A stretch of 64,000 nucleotides of DNA from Acinetobacter tandoii DSM 14970 = CIP 107469 (GCF_000400735.1 NZ_KE007371.1:84702-148701); one strand, 5' to 3'. Shown: positions 18,318 to 27,315, counted from the stretch's first letter. Notes: a model not told the origin generated them from the letters alone. Numbers and translations are program-made.

Positions 18318-19667
18318 GTGTCGAATGTCATATCTACCCGCTATGAATTAAAACAACTTTTCCATTTAATGTTACCCATTTTGGTGACGCAATTTGCCCA
18401 AGCTGGTTTGGGATTAATTGATACCATTATGGCAGGACATTTATCGCCAAACGATTTAGCCTCGATTGCTGTTGCTGTTGGTCTTTGGATTCCTGTCATG
18501 TTGCTGTTTAGTGGCATCATGATTGCGACCACACCTTTGGTGGCGGAAGCCAAAGGCGCTCGTACGCCTGAAAAAATTGCCACCATTGCTCGGCAGTCCC
18601 TATGGGTCGCTTTTATTTTAGGAACCATTGCAGGACTTGTTTTACAGGTTATGCCGTTTTTACTGCCACTATTTGGTGTACCTGAAAGCCTGCAACCCAA
18701 AGCCAGCCTGTTTTTACATGCAATTGGTTTTGGTATGCCTGCCGTGACCATGTATGCGGCACTGCGCGGCTATTCCGAAGCTTTAGGCTATCCACGACCT
18801 GTCACCGCCATTAGCCTTCTAGCTTTAGTCGCACTGATTCCGTTGAACTTTGTGTTTATGTATGGCTTAGGACCTGTGCCCGAATTGGGTAGTGCAGGCT
18901 GCGGCTTTGCAACGGCCATTTTGCAATGGTTGATGTTCTTGACCCTTGCCACCTATATTTTTAAAAGCAGTGCATATAAATCGACTCAAGTCTTTGCCCT
19001 ATGGGAAAAAATTAACCCTTACTGGATCAAACGCATTTTAAAATTGGGTTTGCCGATTGGTTTAGCCATTTTCTTTGAAGTCAGTATTTTCAGTACTGCG
19101 GCGATTATTCTCAGTCCATTAGGCGATACGATTGTCGCCGCCCATCAAATTGCAATCTCGATTACCTCACAATTATTTATGATTCCAATGTCCTTGGCGA
19201 TTGCACTCACCATTCGTGTTGGAACCTATTATGGTGAGAAAAATTGGGCAGCCATGCGCAAAGTTCAAACTGTCGGATTGACGGCGGGCACCTGCTTTGC
19301 CCTTATTACCATGTTGTTACTTTGGGTGTTCCGTGCCGAAATTATTGCGATTTATACATCGGACTATGATGTGGCACAAATTGCAATGTATCTGGTTTTA
19401 TTTGCGATCGCCTATCAACTCATGGATGCATGGCAAGTCAGTGCTGCGGGCTGTTTGCGTGGTATGCAAGACACCAAAGGGCCAATGTGGATCACCATGA
19501 TAGCCTATTGGGTCGTGGCTTTTCCTGTCGGTATTTATTTGGCGCGCTTTACGTCCATGCAAGCAGCAGGCGTATGGGTAGGCTTGATTGTTGGTTTAAC
19601 TGTGGCTTGTGTGCTCTTGCTCAGCCGTCTTTATCTCAATAATCACCGTCTCAAACAATCGGCTTAA
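18318..19667 (+). CDS. abeM: MATE family multidrug efflux pump AbeM
   Basis: Twelve-pass inner-membrane cation-coupled exporter. 449 residues, and the sequence closely follows AbeM of Acinetobacter baumannii as I remember it: ELKQLFHLMLPIL, GLIDTIMAGHLS, IMIATTPLVAEAKGAR, GVPESLQPKASLFLHAIG and AAGCLRGMQDT. AbeM exports fluoroquinolones, dyes and biocides using the proton gradient. The start is GTG at 18318 (M-S-N-V); the ATG at 18305 is in another frame. A hairpin terminator follows. I expect a housekeeping efflux role, with no sign of recent transfer. Confidence 0.9.
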   Translation: MSNVISTRYELKQLFHLMLPILVTQFAQAGLGLIDTIMAGHLSPNDLASIAVAVGLWIPVMLLFSGIMIATTPLVAEAKGARTPEKIATIARQSLWVAFILGTIAGLVLQVMPFLLPLFGVPESLQPKASLFLHAIGFGMPAVTMYAALRGYSEALGYPRPVTAISLLALVALIPLNFVFMYGLGPVPELGSAGCGFATAILQWLMFLTLATYIFKSSAYKSTQVFALWEKINPYWIKRILKLGLPIGLAIFFEVSIFSTAAIILSPLGDTIVAAHQIAISITSQLFMIPMSLAIALTIRVGTYYGEKNWAAMRKVQTVGLTAGTCFALITMLLLWVFRAEIIAIYTSDYDVAQIAMYLVLFAIAYQLMDAWQVSAAGCLRGMQDTKGPMWITMIAYWVVAFPVGIYLARFTSMQAAGVWVGLIVGLTVACVLLLSRLYLNNHRLKQSA

Positions 19668-19677
19668 TCAAAGACTA

Positions 19678-19718
19678 TATTCCCTTGTAGCTTGAATACG
19701 AGGGAATACTTTTATTTT
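19678..19718 (+). terminator. Terminator of abeM
   Basis: TATTCCCT/AGGGAATA stem with a larger loop, then a T-rich tract. The remaining 255 bases to the next gene (19719-19973) are AT rich and show no ORF, RNA gene or repeat that I can support. Confidence 0.6.
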
Positions 19719-19973
19719 AAATCTATCAATCTGTTGCTCCAATCAAACTCTTCACAGCTTTCAGCATTCTATTGATCTTTTTTATCCTGTATTGATGCCA
19801 AATAATTCAATGTATTTGAGCCTTAAATACTGAACAACAACCATAAAAGTTGAAAATTTGAAGCGAAAATTTAAATATATTCACGCATTTTTAACAATTT
19901 AAAATAGGCAAACTTAGTTTTAACGCCTATGATCAAAAACACTCAAGATTAAGATCTTTCCGAGGTACACTGC

Positions 19974-21278
19974 ATGGCCAAAACGACTCGTACACCTGGT
20001 CGTCGCTTTATGAAACTTGCCAGTATGACAGCAAGTATTGCCACCAAAACCGTGTCCAATTCGATTAGAAACTTTAATGCCGATGAAGAACAAAAAAATG
20101 CGGCACGTAGCCAGTTGTTTCAGGATATTGGGATTCAAATTGCAGACACGCTCGGTGAGATGAAAGGCGCCGTGATGAAAGTCGGTCAAATTGCCTCACA
20201 ATATAAAGATATTTTCCCGCCTGAAGTATCACGCGCGATTGCCAAACTGCAACGTCAAGCCCCTGCCATGCCATTTGGCGAAATCAAAAAACAAGTCGAA
20301 AAAGAACTAGGCAAACCCTTAGATCAAATCTTTAAACACTTCGATGAACAGCCTTTTGCTGCGGCTTCGATTGGTCAAGTGCATAAAGCCATCTTGCCGC
20401 ATGGTGAACAAGTGGTAGTGAAGGTGCAATATCCTGGCGTAGATGAAGCCTGTGAGAGTGATCTCAAACAAGTAAGACTCGCCTTGCGTCTGATGGGGGT
20501 ATTAAAGGTTGATCGTAAATTACAAGATCGTTTATTTAAAGAAATCCAACACAGTTTAGACAATGAACTCAATTATCAGATTGAAGCACAGAACTTGGAA
20601 GTCGCACGTACCTTCCATGAAAAACTCGACAGTAAAATTATTATTCCCAAGGTCTATCCCGACTACTCTTCACGACATATCCTGACTTTGAGCTTAGAAG
20701 CTGGTGACAGTATTGAAACTGCCAGCACTTGGCCACAACAAACCCGCAATGAATTGGGACGACGCTTACTACGTGCGATTGGGCAGGAAATTTTTTATCT
20801 GAAACGCTTTCACTGTGACCCACACCCAGGTAACTTCGCATTTCGTGAAGATGGCAGTGTGATTATTTATGATTACGGCGGTGTGAAAGTGCTGTCTAAT
20901 GAAATTGTGCATCATTTCAAACAATTGATCCAAGCCTCACGTCGACAGGATATTTCCGAAATTGAACAGCAACTGAATGCCTTACATGCCATTGCTGAAC
21001 AAGGCAAATTCCCAGAACCTCTATATCAAGCTTGGTTAGAAGTGCTGATGCGTCCACTGACAACACATTATGATTTTGCAGAAAATTCAGCGCATCATGA
21101 TGGCATGGAACTGGTGAAATCATCCCTGAAATATTGGGATGTGTTTAAACCTTCTCCTGACACCTTAATGGTCAATCGCACCGTCTCTGGACATTATTGG
21201 AATCTGATTCATTTAAAAGTAAATGATAATTTAAATGATGTTTTTGAAGAACTTGTCCCTTCCCCGCATATCCAATAA
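19974..21278 (+). CDS. ABC1/AarF/UbiB-type atypical kinase
   Basis: Member of the ABC1 (ADCK/UbiB) atypical kinase-like family linked to ubiquinone synthesis or lipid handling. 434 residues. The family KxGQ motif appears in MKVGQIASQYKD, the A-rich loop in AAASIGQVHKA with VVVKVQYPG after it, and the catalytic/metal residues in HCDPHPGNF followed by IIYDYGG. It lacks the pair of C-terminal transmembrane segments of true UbiB, so it is more likely a paralogue than the ubiquinone operon gene, and it is not next to ubiE or ubiJ here. The actual substrate is unknown. Confidence 0.85.
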   Translation: MAKTTRTPGRRFMKLASMTASIATKTVSNSIRNFNADEEQKNAARSQLFQDIGIQIADTLGEMKGAVMKVGQIASQYKDIFPPEVSRAIAKLQRQAPAMPFGEIKKQVEKELGKPLDQIFKHFDEQPFAAASIGQVHKAILPHGEQVVVKVQYPGVDEACESDLKQVRLALRLMGVLKVDRKLQDRLFKEIQHSLDNELNYQIEAQNLEVARTFHEKLDSKIIIPKVYPDYSSRHILTLSLEAGDSIETASTWPQQTRNELGRRLLRAIGQEIFYLKRFHCDPHPGNFAFREDGSVIIYDYGGVKVLSNEIVHHFKQLIQASRRQDISEIEQQLNALHAIAEQGKFPEPLYQAWLEVLMRPLTTHYDFAENSAHHDGMELVKSSLKYWDVFKPSPDTLMVNRTVSGHYWNLIHLKVNDNLNDVFEELVPSPHIQ

Positions 21279-21286
21279 AACTCCAT

Positions 21287-21316
21287 AAAAGACTGATCAT
21301 GATATCAGTCTTTTTA
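21287..21316 (+). terminator. Terminator after the ABC1 kinase gene
   Basis: AAAGACTGAT/ATCAGTCTTT stem followed by T residues, ending just before the Zur-type operator. Confidence 0.75.
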
Positions 21317-21327
21317 TTTAGATTATT

Positions 21328-21346
21328 TATGTTATATTATAACATA
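21328..21346. promoter_or_regulatory. Zur-type operator upstream of rpmE2
   Basis: Perfect 9-1-9 inverted repeat TATGTTATA-T-TATAACATA, centred about 39 bases before the rpmE2 start. It matches the gammaproteobacterial Zur site core GTTATA-N-TATAAC. Zur represses the zinc-free type B L31 when zinc is ample in many bacteria, so position and target gene both fit. Confidence 0.75.
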
Positions 21347-21375
21347 TCAATTTAAATTCAATAAGGAGTCTTAAA

Positions 21376-21630
21376 ATGCGTCCGAACATTCATCCCGAAT
21401 ATCGTGAAGTACTGTTTCATGATACCAATGCAGATGCTTACTTTATTATTGGAAGTACCATGCATACAGCGCAGCAAAAAGAATATCAAGGACAGGTTTA
21501 TCCCTATGTCAGCTTAGATATTTCCAGCGCCTCACATCCGTTTTATACAGGTGAAGTACGTCAAGCCAGCAATGAAGGTCGCGTTGCCAGCTTTAATAAA
21601 CGTTTTGCACGTTTTCAGCGTAATCGTTAA
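21376..21630 (+). CDS. rpmE2: 50S ribosomal protein L31 type B
   Basis: Zinc-independent paralogue of ribosomal protein L31. 84 residues, beginning [16 protein letters not shown] and ending [10 protein letters not shown], as in RpmE2/YkgM. No CxxC zinc-binding pair is present, which separates it from RpmE. Under zinc shortage it replaces the zinc-binding L31 in ribosomes and so frees zinc. The ATG follows AAGGAG at good spacing. The upstream Zur-type palindrome supports zinc-responsive control. Confidence 0.94.
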   Translation: MRPNIHPEYREVLFHDTNADAYFIIGSTMHTAQQKEYQGQVYPYVSLDISSASHPFYTGEVRQASNEGRVASFNKRFARFQRNR

Positions 21631-21675
21631 AAATTAATCTTGCTTTAAGTTTGACGTTCTAAACTACAACTATTC

Positions 21676-21717
21676 AGAAGTCTAAGTCTCTATCCTCCAC
21701 TTAGACTTCTTTTTTTT
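21676..21717. terminator. Terminator between rpmE2 and crcB
   Basis: AGAAGTCTAAG/CTTAGACTTCT stem of 11 pairs, then seven T residues in the rpmE2 direction. The A-rich left side is weaker for crcB. Confidence 0.8.
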
Positions 21718-21719
21718 AC

Positions 21720-22103
21720 TCAAGTTTTTAATGACAATAGATGGGAAAAAATAACATAGCCTACGGCCAGAAGAATCACTCCAAGAATCACACTCGAAAC
21801 AGCGTAGCCAATTGCCCACATGGCTTGTCCTTCGCGCAGTAAATTAAAGGTTTCTAAGCCGAAACTAGAAAATGTGGTGAAGCCTCCTAAAATGCCCACC
21901 ATTAAAAATAAACGTGCATTGTTCTGTAAAGTTGGATATTGCTGACTAAAGGCAAAAAATACACCTGCCAAAAAACAACCCAGCAAGTTAATACACCATG
22001 TTGCCCATGGAAAGGTTGAACTGGATTTAATGAAATAACTGCCCAAACCATAACGAGAAACAGCACCGATTGCTCCCCCCAGTGCCACTAATAGCCAATT
22101 CAT
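21720..22103 (-). CDS. crcB: Fluoride efflux channel CrcB/Fluc
   Basis: Small dual-topology membrane protein that forms a dimeric fluoride channel. 127 residues with four hydrophobic segments. Signature residues are GGAIGAVSRYG at the N-terminus, the Asn of WCINLLGCFLAG, and GGFTTFSSFGLET with the sodium-site and Phe-box positions. I chose the ATG at 22103; the frame continues seven codons upstream to a TTG. I looked for a fluoride riboswitch in the 160 bases upstream and could not fit one. Confidence 0.9.
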   Translation of the reverse strand: MNWLLVALGGAIGAVSRYGLGSYFIKSSSTFPWATWCINLLGCFLAGVFFAFSQQYPTLQNNARLFLMVGILGGFTTFSSFGLETFNLLREGQAMWAIGYAVSSVILGVILLAVGYVIFSHLLSLKT

Positions 22104-22266
22104 GCCTTGATCATCTTCATTCAAATAAACCCTGTTATCCGCTTCTCATCCGATATTGTCAACGCTCACTCTGATAAAATCATGACAGAGCCAACATAAA
22201 AATCATCCGAATTTAGACAAAACTTGCTATAGTCAGAACCCATTTTCTACTGTGTTTGAGGACATT

Positions 22267-22599
22267 ATGGCTCAGGACTTACTGGCGCAATTACAATCTG
22301 GCGAAGCTAAATTTGCAGATGTGTTGGCTTATATCGAAGCACGTTATACCCACACCCCAACTGCGTTTAAAAATGGACAACACAGCAATGCTGCAAGCGA
22401 AAACCAAGGCAGTGCTAAAGTTTTTTCTTTTGCCAAGCTCAATAATTTAAACCCTGAGCAAACCTTGTCTTTATTTGCAGAGCACTATGCTGCGGTATTG
22501 GCAACGCCTGAAGCAACAGATCATCAAAACATTCGTCAGTTCATGCAAAATGGCTGGGCAGGTATTGAGTTTGAAGGGCAAGCGTTAACTGCAAAATAA
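22267..22599 (+). CDS. HopJ type III effector family protein
   Basis: 110-residue protein of the HopJ family, named after a Pseudomonas syringae protein but found widely in bacteria without type III secretion, so an effector role should not be assumed. Typical features seen are F-x-D-V-x-A-Y-I-E near residue 20, the FSFAKLNNLNPEQTLSLFAEHY block, and HQNIRQFMQNGW near the C-terminus. The ATG at 22267 has GAGG five bases upstream. Function is unknown. No secretion genes lie nearby. Confidence 0.8.
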   Translation: MAQDLLAQLQSGEAKFADVLAYIEARYTHTPTAFKNGQHSNAASENQGSAKVFSFAKLNNLNPEQTLSLFAEHYAAVLATPEATDHQNIRQFMQNGWAGIEFEGQALTAK

Positions 22600-22619
22600 T
22601 TGCTCGTTCATCAATATAA

Positions 22620-22672
22620 GCACTGTTCAAATTTGTCCTGCACTTCGTGATGAAATAAAGGTTGAACAGTGC
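22620..22672. repeat. Inverted repeat between converging genes
   Basis: Perfect 11-base arms GCACTGTTCAA and TTGAACAGTGC with a 31-base spacer. It may fold as a terminator-like stem for the two converging genes, though no T run follows. Confidence 0.45.
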
Positions 22673-22686
22673 CCGAGCGCATCGAA

Positions 22687-23250
22687 TTAAGCTTTGACTT
22701 TCTCAATCCAAACAATAGATTTCACACGAAATAATTCACATGCACCATCGCCAGTATCTGTGGACGTTAAAGATGAGCGCCAAACCAGATCTTTGTCTTT
22801 AACCTCGACCAAATCTCCCTGTAAGCGCACCAAATCTCCTCGTTTTACTTTTTGAATTTGCTGTGCAACCTTAGGATTGGCAGGAATAATATGCATATTC
22901 GATACCATTTGCATGGCTTGCTCAGTTGGCACTGGCACTTTATCCATTTTCCAATTCAAGTAGCGGTCATACTGATTAACCGAAATATGACGGGCAATTT
23001 CAGGTTCTGCAAACAGGCCCCAGCTCACTGCATAATCGATGGGTGAAAACTTGGCTTGCTCATCATCAGTATAGGTCTTAGAACCTAAAATCCGAAAATC
23101 CCCCTTAAAGGGCTGCAATACCGAAATTGATTGATCTTGAATAATTGGTGCCAAACCTTTAGCAATATTATATTCGACAGAAGATGCCATTGAGCCTGTA
23201 CTCAACATACTCAAACCGAATAATGAAAGTGCGATCATTCGAATGTTCAT
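22687..23250 (-). CDS. Exported conserved hypothetical protein
   Basis: Function not recognised. 187 residues with a cleavable signal peptide (hydrophobic core IALSLFGLSMLSTG, likely cleavage after S-M-A), so probably periplasmic. The mature part holds a block, KRGDLVRLQGDLVEVKDKD, that looks like a small beta-barrel segment, followed by W-R-S-S-L-T-S-T-D-T-G-D-G-A-C. I placed the start at the ATG at 23250, preceded by AGAGGT; the open frame runs 50 codons further upstream but overlaps the divergent methyltransferase start. Confidence 0.7.
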   Translation of the reverse strand: MNIRMIALSLFGLSMLSTGSMASSVEYNIAKGLAPIIQDQSISVLQPFKGDFRILGSKTYTDDEQAKFSPIDYAVSWGLFAEPEIARHISVNQYDRYLNWKMDKVPVPTEQAMQMVSNMHIIPANPKVAQQIQKVKRGDLVRLQGDLVEVKDKDLVWRSSLTSTDTGDGACELFRVKSIVWIEKVKA

Positions 23251-23398
23251 GGCGACCTCTTGTATTGCTTTTAAACCTGTTCTAGTGTCAATCATACGCC
23301 TGAATAACAGCTTAAAATTTGCAGAATTGGTAACAATATAGAAGAGTTTGGTCACAACCCACCAAGTCAACAGCCATTTAAATTGGACAGATACCGCC

Positions 23399-24031
23399 AT
23401 GCTTTATCAGTTTTATCAACAACAGATTTTCCCTCACCTGCTCAATCAGGTGATGCAAACGCCCAGTTTAATGGATAAACGGCGGGAACTTTTACTGCCT
23501 GTTGCAGGTGAAGTACTCGAAATTGGCTTTGGTACAGGCATCAATTTACCATTTTATCAAAATGTCGATTTACTCTATGCCCTTGAACCAAATCAGGATG
23601 TTTTTAAACTGGCATCCGAGCGAATTTTTGCAAGTGATATCGACGTTCAACATTTACAAGCCCGTGCGGAACATATTCCCTTAGCCGATCACTCTATCGA
23701 CCATGTGGTCAGTACTTGGACCTTGTGTAGCGTAAAACGACTTGATCAAGTCTTGCAAGAAATTCAACGCGTACTCAAACCGACAGGAACTTTGCATTTG
23801 GTCGAGCATGTACTTAATACCGAAAATAAAAAAATTCGCCAACTGCAACATCTGATTACACCTATTCAGAAACATTTGGCAGATGGTTGTCGCCTAAATC
23901 GCAATATCGAGCTGGCATTAGCTAAAGCAGGTTTTCAGCTCGATCAGTATGATTATTTTTATGCTGAAGGCATTCCAAAAATTGGGCAACAAATGTTATT
24001 GGCACGTGCGCAAAAATTACCGTCTTCTTAA
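23399..24031 (+). CDS. Class I SAM-dependent methyltransferase
   Basis: Methyltransferase-11/UbiE-like fold, 210 residues. Motif I is VLEIGFGTGINLPFY, the acidic residue after beta-2 is in LYALEPN, and LPLADHSIDHV-type sequence plus GTLHLVEHV mark motifs II and III. The overall pattern resembles METTL7/phospholipid N-methyltransferase-like proteins, but the methyl acceptor cannot be told. I prefer the ATG at 23399, where the family likeness begins; an upstream start at 23348 would overlap the divergent promoter zone. Confidence 0.82.
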   Translation: MLYQFYQQQIFPHLLNQVMQTPSLMDKRRELLLPVAGEVLEIGFGTGINLPFYQNVDLLYALEPNQDVFKLASERIFASDIDVQHLQARAEHIPLADHSIDHVVSTWTLCSVKRLDQVLQEIQRVLKPTGTLHLVEHVLNTENKKIRQLQHLITPIQKHLADGCRLNRNIELALAKAGFQLDQYDYFYAEGIPKIGQQMLLARAQKLPSS

Positions 24032-24062
24032 ATGCAGGGCTTACAATATTTAAGGTGTTGCG

Positions 24063-24533
24063 TTAACTGTCTTCAAAATCAATCCGAATGGTCTCAAAAC
24101 GAATTCGACCTTGCTGAATGGCTTGTGCAATCGCTTGCTGACCTTTAGTAAGTCGCGCGCCGCCACTTTTAATATCGATGAGTACAATCTCGACATCATC
24201 AACTTTGCCTTGTCCATCGCGCAAATCGGTATAACCATCAAAGACCACATAATCTACAGGATCACCTAAAAACTTGGCATCACTGGGTAAGTATTGAAAC
24301 TCAGGTAAAATCGGGGCAAATTGTTCCGCCATTTTGCCTTTTAATACTGCACGGCTGGTATTTACACTGCGTTTTTGTGCCTGAGTAAGGGCTTGCTGAT
24401 GTTCCAATTGCAACTCTGCAATATAGCGTTCATATTCAGCTTTAATTTTACCGTTACGGGTTTGACTTAAAATTAATGTCGTCAGTACAACCCCAATACA
24501 TGCCCCTATCAACATAGCCATCCAAATCGACAT
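24063..24533 (-). CDS. Endonuclease-related protein (archaeal Holliday junction resolvase-like)
   Basis: 156 residues with an N-terminal membrane anchor (about residues 5-23), a charged helical stretch to about residue 60, then a nuclease-like domain. The region K-F-L-G-D-P-V-D-Y-V-V-F-D-G followed by VEIVLIDIKSGGARLTKGQQ has the D...(D/E)xK arrangement of the PD-(D/E)xK fold and matches the family described as related to archaeal Holliday junction resolvases. Membrane anchoring is odd for a resolvase, and the function of this family is not established to my knowledge. Confidence 0.75.
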   Translation of the reverse strand: MSIWMAMLIGACIGVVLTTLILSQTRNGKIKAEYERYIAELQLEHQQALTQAQKRSVNTSRAVLKGKMAEQFAPILPEFQYLPSDAKFLGDPVDYVVFDGYTDLRDGQGKVDDVEIVLIDIKSGGARLTKGQQAIAQAIQQGRIRFETIRIDFEDS

Positions 24534-24644
24534 GCATTCATCCTAATTTCAAATAAATTTTGACTTACAACTTTTGTCCTGTGCCCTAGTCTTCGCACAA
24601 AAGAATGATATGCTAGGACTGAACAGAATTAAATCTTTAGGGTC

Positions 24645-25289
24645 ATGAAAACAATTTTAATTGCCAATCAGAAAGGGGGTTGTGGGAAAACTATCACAGC
24701 GATTAGTCTTGCCGCAGCATTAGCTCAAAAAGGCTATAAAGTCGCTCTTGCCGATGCGGATAATCAGAAATCTGCACGTCAGTGGCTGAAACAACGCCCT
24801 GAAACTGCTGCTAATATTCAAAGTCTGGATTGGCGTCAAGACAAGTCCGTGGGTGAAAGTCCAAAAAACATTGAGTATCTGGTCATTGATGCGCCTGGGG
24901 CGTTATCAGACAGTCAAGCTGAACAATTAATCAGTGAAGCCCATGCCATTATCACACCATTGCAGCCTTCATTTTTCGATATTGATAGTACCCGTCGCTT
25001 CTTAAAGCATTTGCAAGAGATTAAGCGGATTCGTAAAGGAAAAGTGCAGATTTTGCTATTGGCAAACCGCGTAAAAGCCAATACTTCGGGTTCAAAAGAA
25101 ATTCAAGAGTTCTTCAGCAAAATTGAACAACAACCTATCGCATGGATTTCAGAACGCACTGCTTATGGACAACTGGCGATGCAAGGTTTAAGTGTATTTG
25201 ATAAATCTCAGAAAAACTATTTAACCCTGCAAAGCCAATGGCAGCCTGTATTGAACGCCATTATTGATGATCCAAGCGAATGGTTTTGA
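24645..25289 (+). CDS. Orphan ParA-family ATPase
   Basis: Deviant Walker A ATPase of the ParA/MinD group. 214 residues, short like small chromosomal ParA proteins. The P-loop is KGGCGKT (residues 10-16) with both Lys residues of the deviant motif; [12 protein letters not shown] and LVIDAPGAL follow as switch regions. No ParB or recognisable centromere repeats lie next to it, so it is not an ordinary partition locus. Such orphan ParAs position varied cargo in other bacteria; the cargo here is unknown. Confidence 0.85.
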   Translation: MKTILIANQKGGCGKTITAISLAAALAQKGYKVALADADNQKSARQWLKQRPETAANIQSLDWRQDKSVGESPKNIEYLVIDAPGALSDSQAEQLISEAHAIITPLQPSFFDIDSTRRFLKHLQEIKRIRKGKVQILLLANRVKANTSGSKEIQEFFSKIEQQPIAWISERTAYGQLAMQGLSVFDKSQKNYLTLQSQWQPVLNAIIDDPSEWF

Positions 25290-25407
25290 TTTTTGAGGGA
25301 TAACACAACCACGTCGAGATTATGTGAAACTTGCCGAGCACTCATTTTCGAGTGTGCTGTTTTCGGTTAAGATGAGTTTGAACTTTAATATTAATCAGTG
25401 AAAAATA

Positions 25408-26538
25408 GTGCAACAATACGCGCCTACAATACAGAAAGTCTTGTTATTTGGATTGTTTTTTATCCTGATGTTTTTGGGCTTTCATGTGCTCAAATACTTT
25501 ATTGTGCCTGTGCTGTGGGCTACGATTATTGCCTATATGACTTGGCCGCTGTACCAGTCAATTTACCGGTCCTGTGGTCAACGCTCTACTCTCAGTGCCA
25601 CACTGATGATCTTGTTCATTATCTTGGTCATTGGAATTCCACTCACATTTGCCATTTTTATTTTGCAGCATGAAGGACGTAATCTCTATTACGAACTACA
25701 GAAGCAGGTCTTTTCTGGGCATTTCAATGTCCCACAATTTATCCGTGACCTGCCTGTGATTGGTAAAGAAATTACACGGACTCTCAAAGAATTAAATCAA
25801 GACCCAAACAGTATTATTCAGAATATTTCCAATTGGATTCAAGGTCATCTGAATTATGGCAAATTTTTACTGAATGAAATTAGTAAAAATATTATTAAAC
25901 TGTGTTTTGCCATCATGTCGCTGTTTTTCTTTTACCGCGATGGGCAAACCATTTTAAATCAAGTCAGTAAAGCACTGGAAATGGTGATTGGTCCACGTGT
26001 ACACCATTATATTGATACCATTTCTGAAACCACACGTGCTGTGGTTTATGGTGTAGGTTTAACTGCTGTTGCCCAATCGTTCTTGGCAGGTCTGAGTTAT
26101 CTGGTTGCAGGTGTACCAAATCCGATGGTACTGACCATTATCACCTTTTTACTTGCACTCATTCCCTTCGGTCCTCCTGTAGCATATACCTCTGTTGCCC
26201 TCTGGTTATTTGCTCAAGGACAAACTATTGAAGCGATTGGTGTCATGGCATGGGGCGTCTGTATTGTCAGTACTGCGGACAACGTGATTCGTCCTTTGGT
26301 CATTTCTGGCGCAACCCAGATTCCGTTCTTACTGATTATGTTTGGGGTATTGGGCGGTATCGCCAGCTTCGGTTTGGTTGGACTTTTTATTGGTCCCGTA
26401 ATTTTAGCGGTACTCCTCGCTATTTGGCGTGAATGGTTACATGAAACCCATGAAGAAGAAGCACTCATGATGCCTAAAGCGAGTCTCGCTTATGATCTGG
26501 ATAATGACTTTGATCCCCCCAAAGATCCTCCTAAATAA
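25408..26538 (+). CDS. AI-2E family transporter / PerM-type permease
   Basis: Polytopic inner-membrane protein of 376 residues in the AI-2 exporter (TqsA/YdiK/PerM) family, with about eight hydrophobic segments: two at the N-terminus, an amphipathic central region (residues about 100-160), and a C-terminal bundle with GVPNPMVLTIITFLLALIPFG and later VIRPLVISGATQIPFLLIMF, both family hallmarks. Start is GTG at 25408. Members include quorum signal exporters and Na/H antiporters, so the substrate is open. A terminator follows. Confidence 0.85.
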   Translation: MQQYAPTIQKVLLFGLFFILMFLGFHVLKYFIVPVLWATIIAYMTWPLYQSIYRSCGQRSTLSATLMILFIILVIGIPLTFAIFILQHEGRNLYYELQKQVFSGHFNVPQFIRDLPVIGKEITRTLKELNQDPNSIIQNISNWIQGHLNYGKFLLNEISKNIIKLCFAIMSLFFFYRDGQTILNQVSKALEMVIGPRVHHYIDTISETTRAVVYGVGLTAVAQSFLAGLSYLVAGVPNPMVLTIITFLLALIPFGPPVAYTSVALWLFAQGQTIEAIGVMAWGVCIVSTADNVIRPLVISGATQIPFLLIMFGVLGGIASFGLVGLFIGPVILAVLLAIWREWLHETHEEEALMMPKASLAYDLDNDFDPPKDPPK

Positions 26539-26549
26539 AACCATCTTTG

Positions 26550-26580
26550 AAAGCCAGTGATATATCAACTGGCTTTTTTA
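26550..26580 (+). terminator. Terminator of the AI-2E family gene
   Basis: AAGCCAGT/ACTGGCTT stem followed by six T residues. Confidence 0.8.
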
Positions 26581-26683
26581 TTGATGAAACTTATACATTC
26601 CCAAACGCAATCAATACTTTATTCAAGCCAGATATCTGATTAAATAGTGATCACTTACATCGATCACAGAATAAGGAACATGA

Positions 26684-27232
26684 ATGCGAACTGCTTACTT
26701 TAATACTGGGATACTCACGCTTTGTACTGCTCTGCTGATTGCAGGTTGTAGTACCACCCCCACCCAATCTACGTCTAATGTTCGTACTGTTCAAATAAAC
26801 AGTGTTTCTGCCCAAGGCATTGGTGCTTCGGTGGGAACTGTGACCTTACAGGACAGTCCCGTCGGCTTAATCATTCAAACACAATTAACTAACCTGCCTG
26901 CTGGCCCACATGGTTTTCATATCCACGAAAAAGGTTCATGCGAACCTGCTGAAAAAGATGGCAAAATGGTGGCCGCTTTAGCTGCGGGTGGGCATTACAA
27001 TCCAACTCAAGTTACCCACCATGGAACCCCTATGACAGGTCACATGGGAGATTTACCTGTATTACATGTCAATTCTGCGGGACAATCACAGCTCAAACTG
27101 ATTGCACCACGCTTAAAATTGGCAGATGTTCAAGGTCATGCCCTGATGATTCATGCTGGTGGTGACAATTATGCCGATCAACCTAAACCATTAGGTGGTG
27201 GTGGAGAACGTATTGCTTGTGGTGTCATTTAA
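26684..27232 (+). CDS. sodC: Cu,Zn superoxide dismutase, lipoprotein form
   Basis: Dismutates superoxide in the periplasm. 182 residues. It has a lipoprotein signal (LLIAGC, Cys at about residue 22), so it is probably membrane-tethered. Metal ligands are in HGFHIHEKG, the GGHYNP stretch, and H-M-G-D-L-P; the Cys in the GSCEP segment and the one near the C-terminus in ERIACGV form the usual disulphide. The GGGGERIACG end is the family signature. A TGATCACT palindrome lies about 35 bases before the start; I do not know a regulator for it. Confidence 0.92.
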   Translation: MRTAYFNTGILTLCTALLIAGCSTTPTQSTSNVRTVQINSVSAQGIGASVGTVTLQDSPVGLIIQTQLTNLPAGPHGFHIHEKGSCEPAEKDGKMVAALAAGGHYNPTQVTHHGTPMTGHMGDLPVLHVNSAGQSQLKLIAPRLKLADVQGHALMIHAGGDNYADQPKPLGGGGERIACGVI

Positions 27233-27239
27233 AGACAAC

Positions 27240-27315
27240 TGTGGATAAGTTCGAGGTTATGCACAAGTGCAAGTTTACCATTTCGACAGTGTTGATAAAC
27301 CTAGACTTATCCACA
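27240..27315. promoter_or_regulatory. Cluster of three DnaA-box-like 9-mers
   Basis: TGTGGATAA at 27240-27248 and TTATCCACA at 27307-27315 are the exact E. coli consensus DnaA box in opposite orientations, and TTATGCACA at 27257-27265 is a common variant. The outer two form an 11-base inverted repeat with a 54-base spacer. The cluster lies between sodC and a YccS-type gene, far from any dnaA or dnaN in this window. Confidence 0.45.

Noticed and set aside
22104..22266. Possible fluoride riboswitch upstream of crcB
   Set aside because: The conserved pseudoknot bases could not be placed; only a loose GGATGAG was seen.
22267..22599. Type III secretion effector (from the HopJ family name)
   Set aside because: The family is widespread in bacteria without type III secretion, and no secretion gene lies nearby.
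24645..25289. Plasmid partition locus or integrated plasmid
   Set aside because: Only ParA is present; there is no ParB, replication gene or iteron array nearby.
27240..27315. Chromosomal replication origin
   Set aside because: DnaA-box-like sites are present, but no dnaA, dnaN or rpmH is nearby and no AT-rich unwinding repeats were seen, so only a DnaA-binding cluster is proposed.
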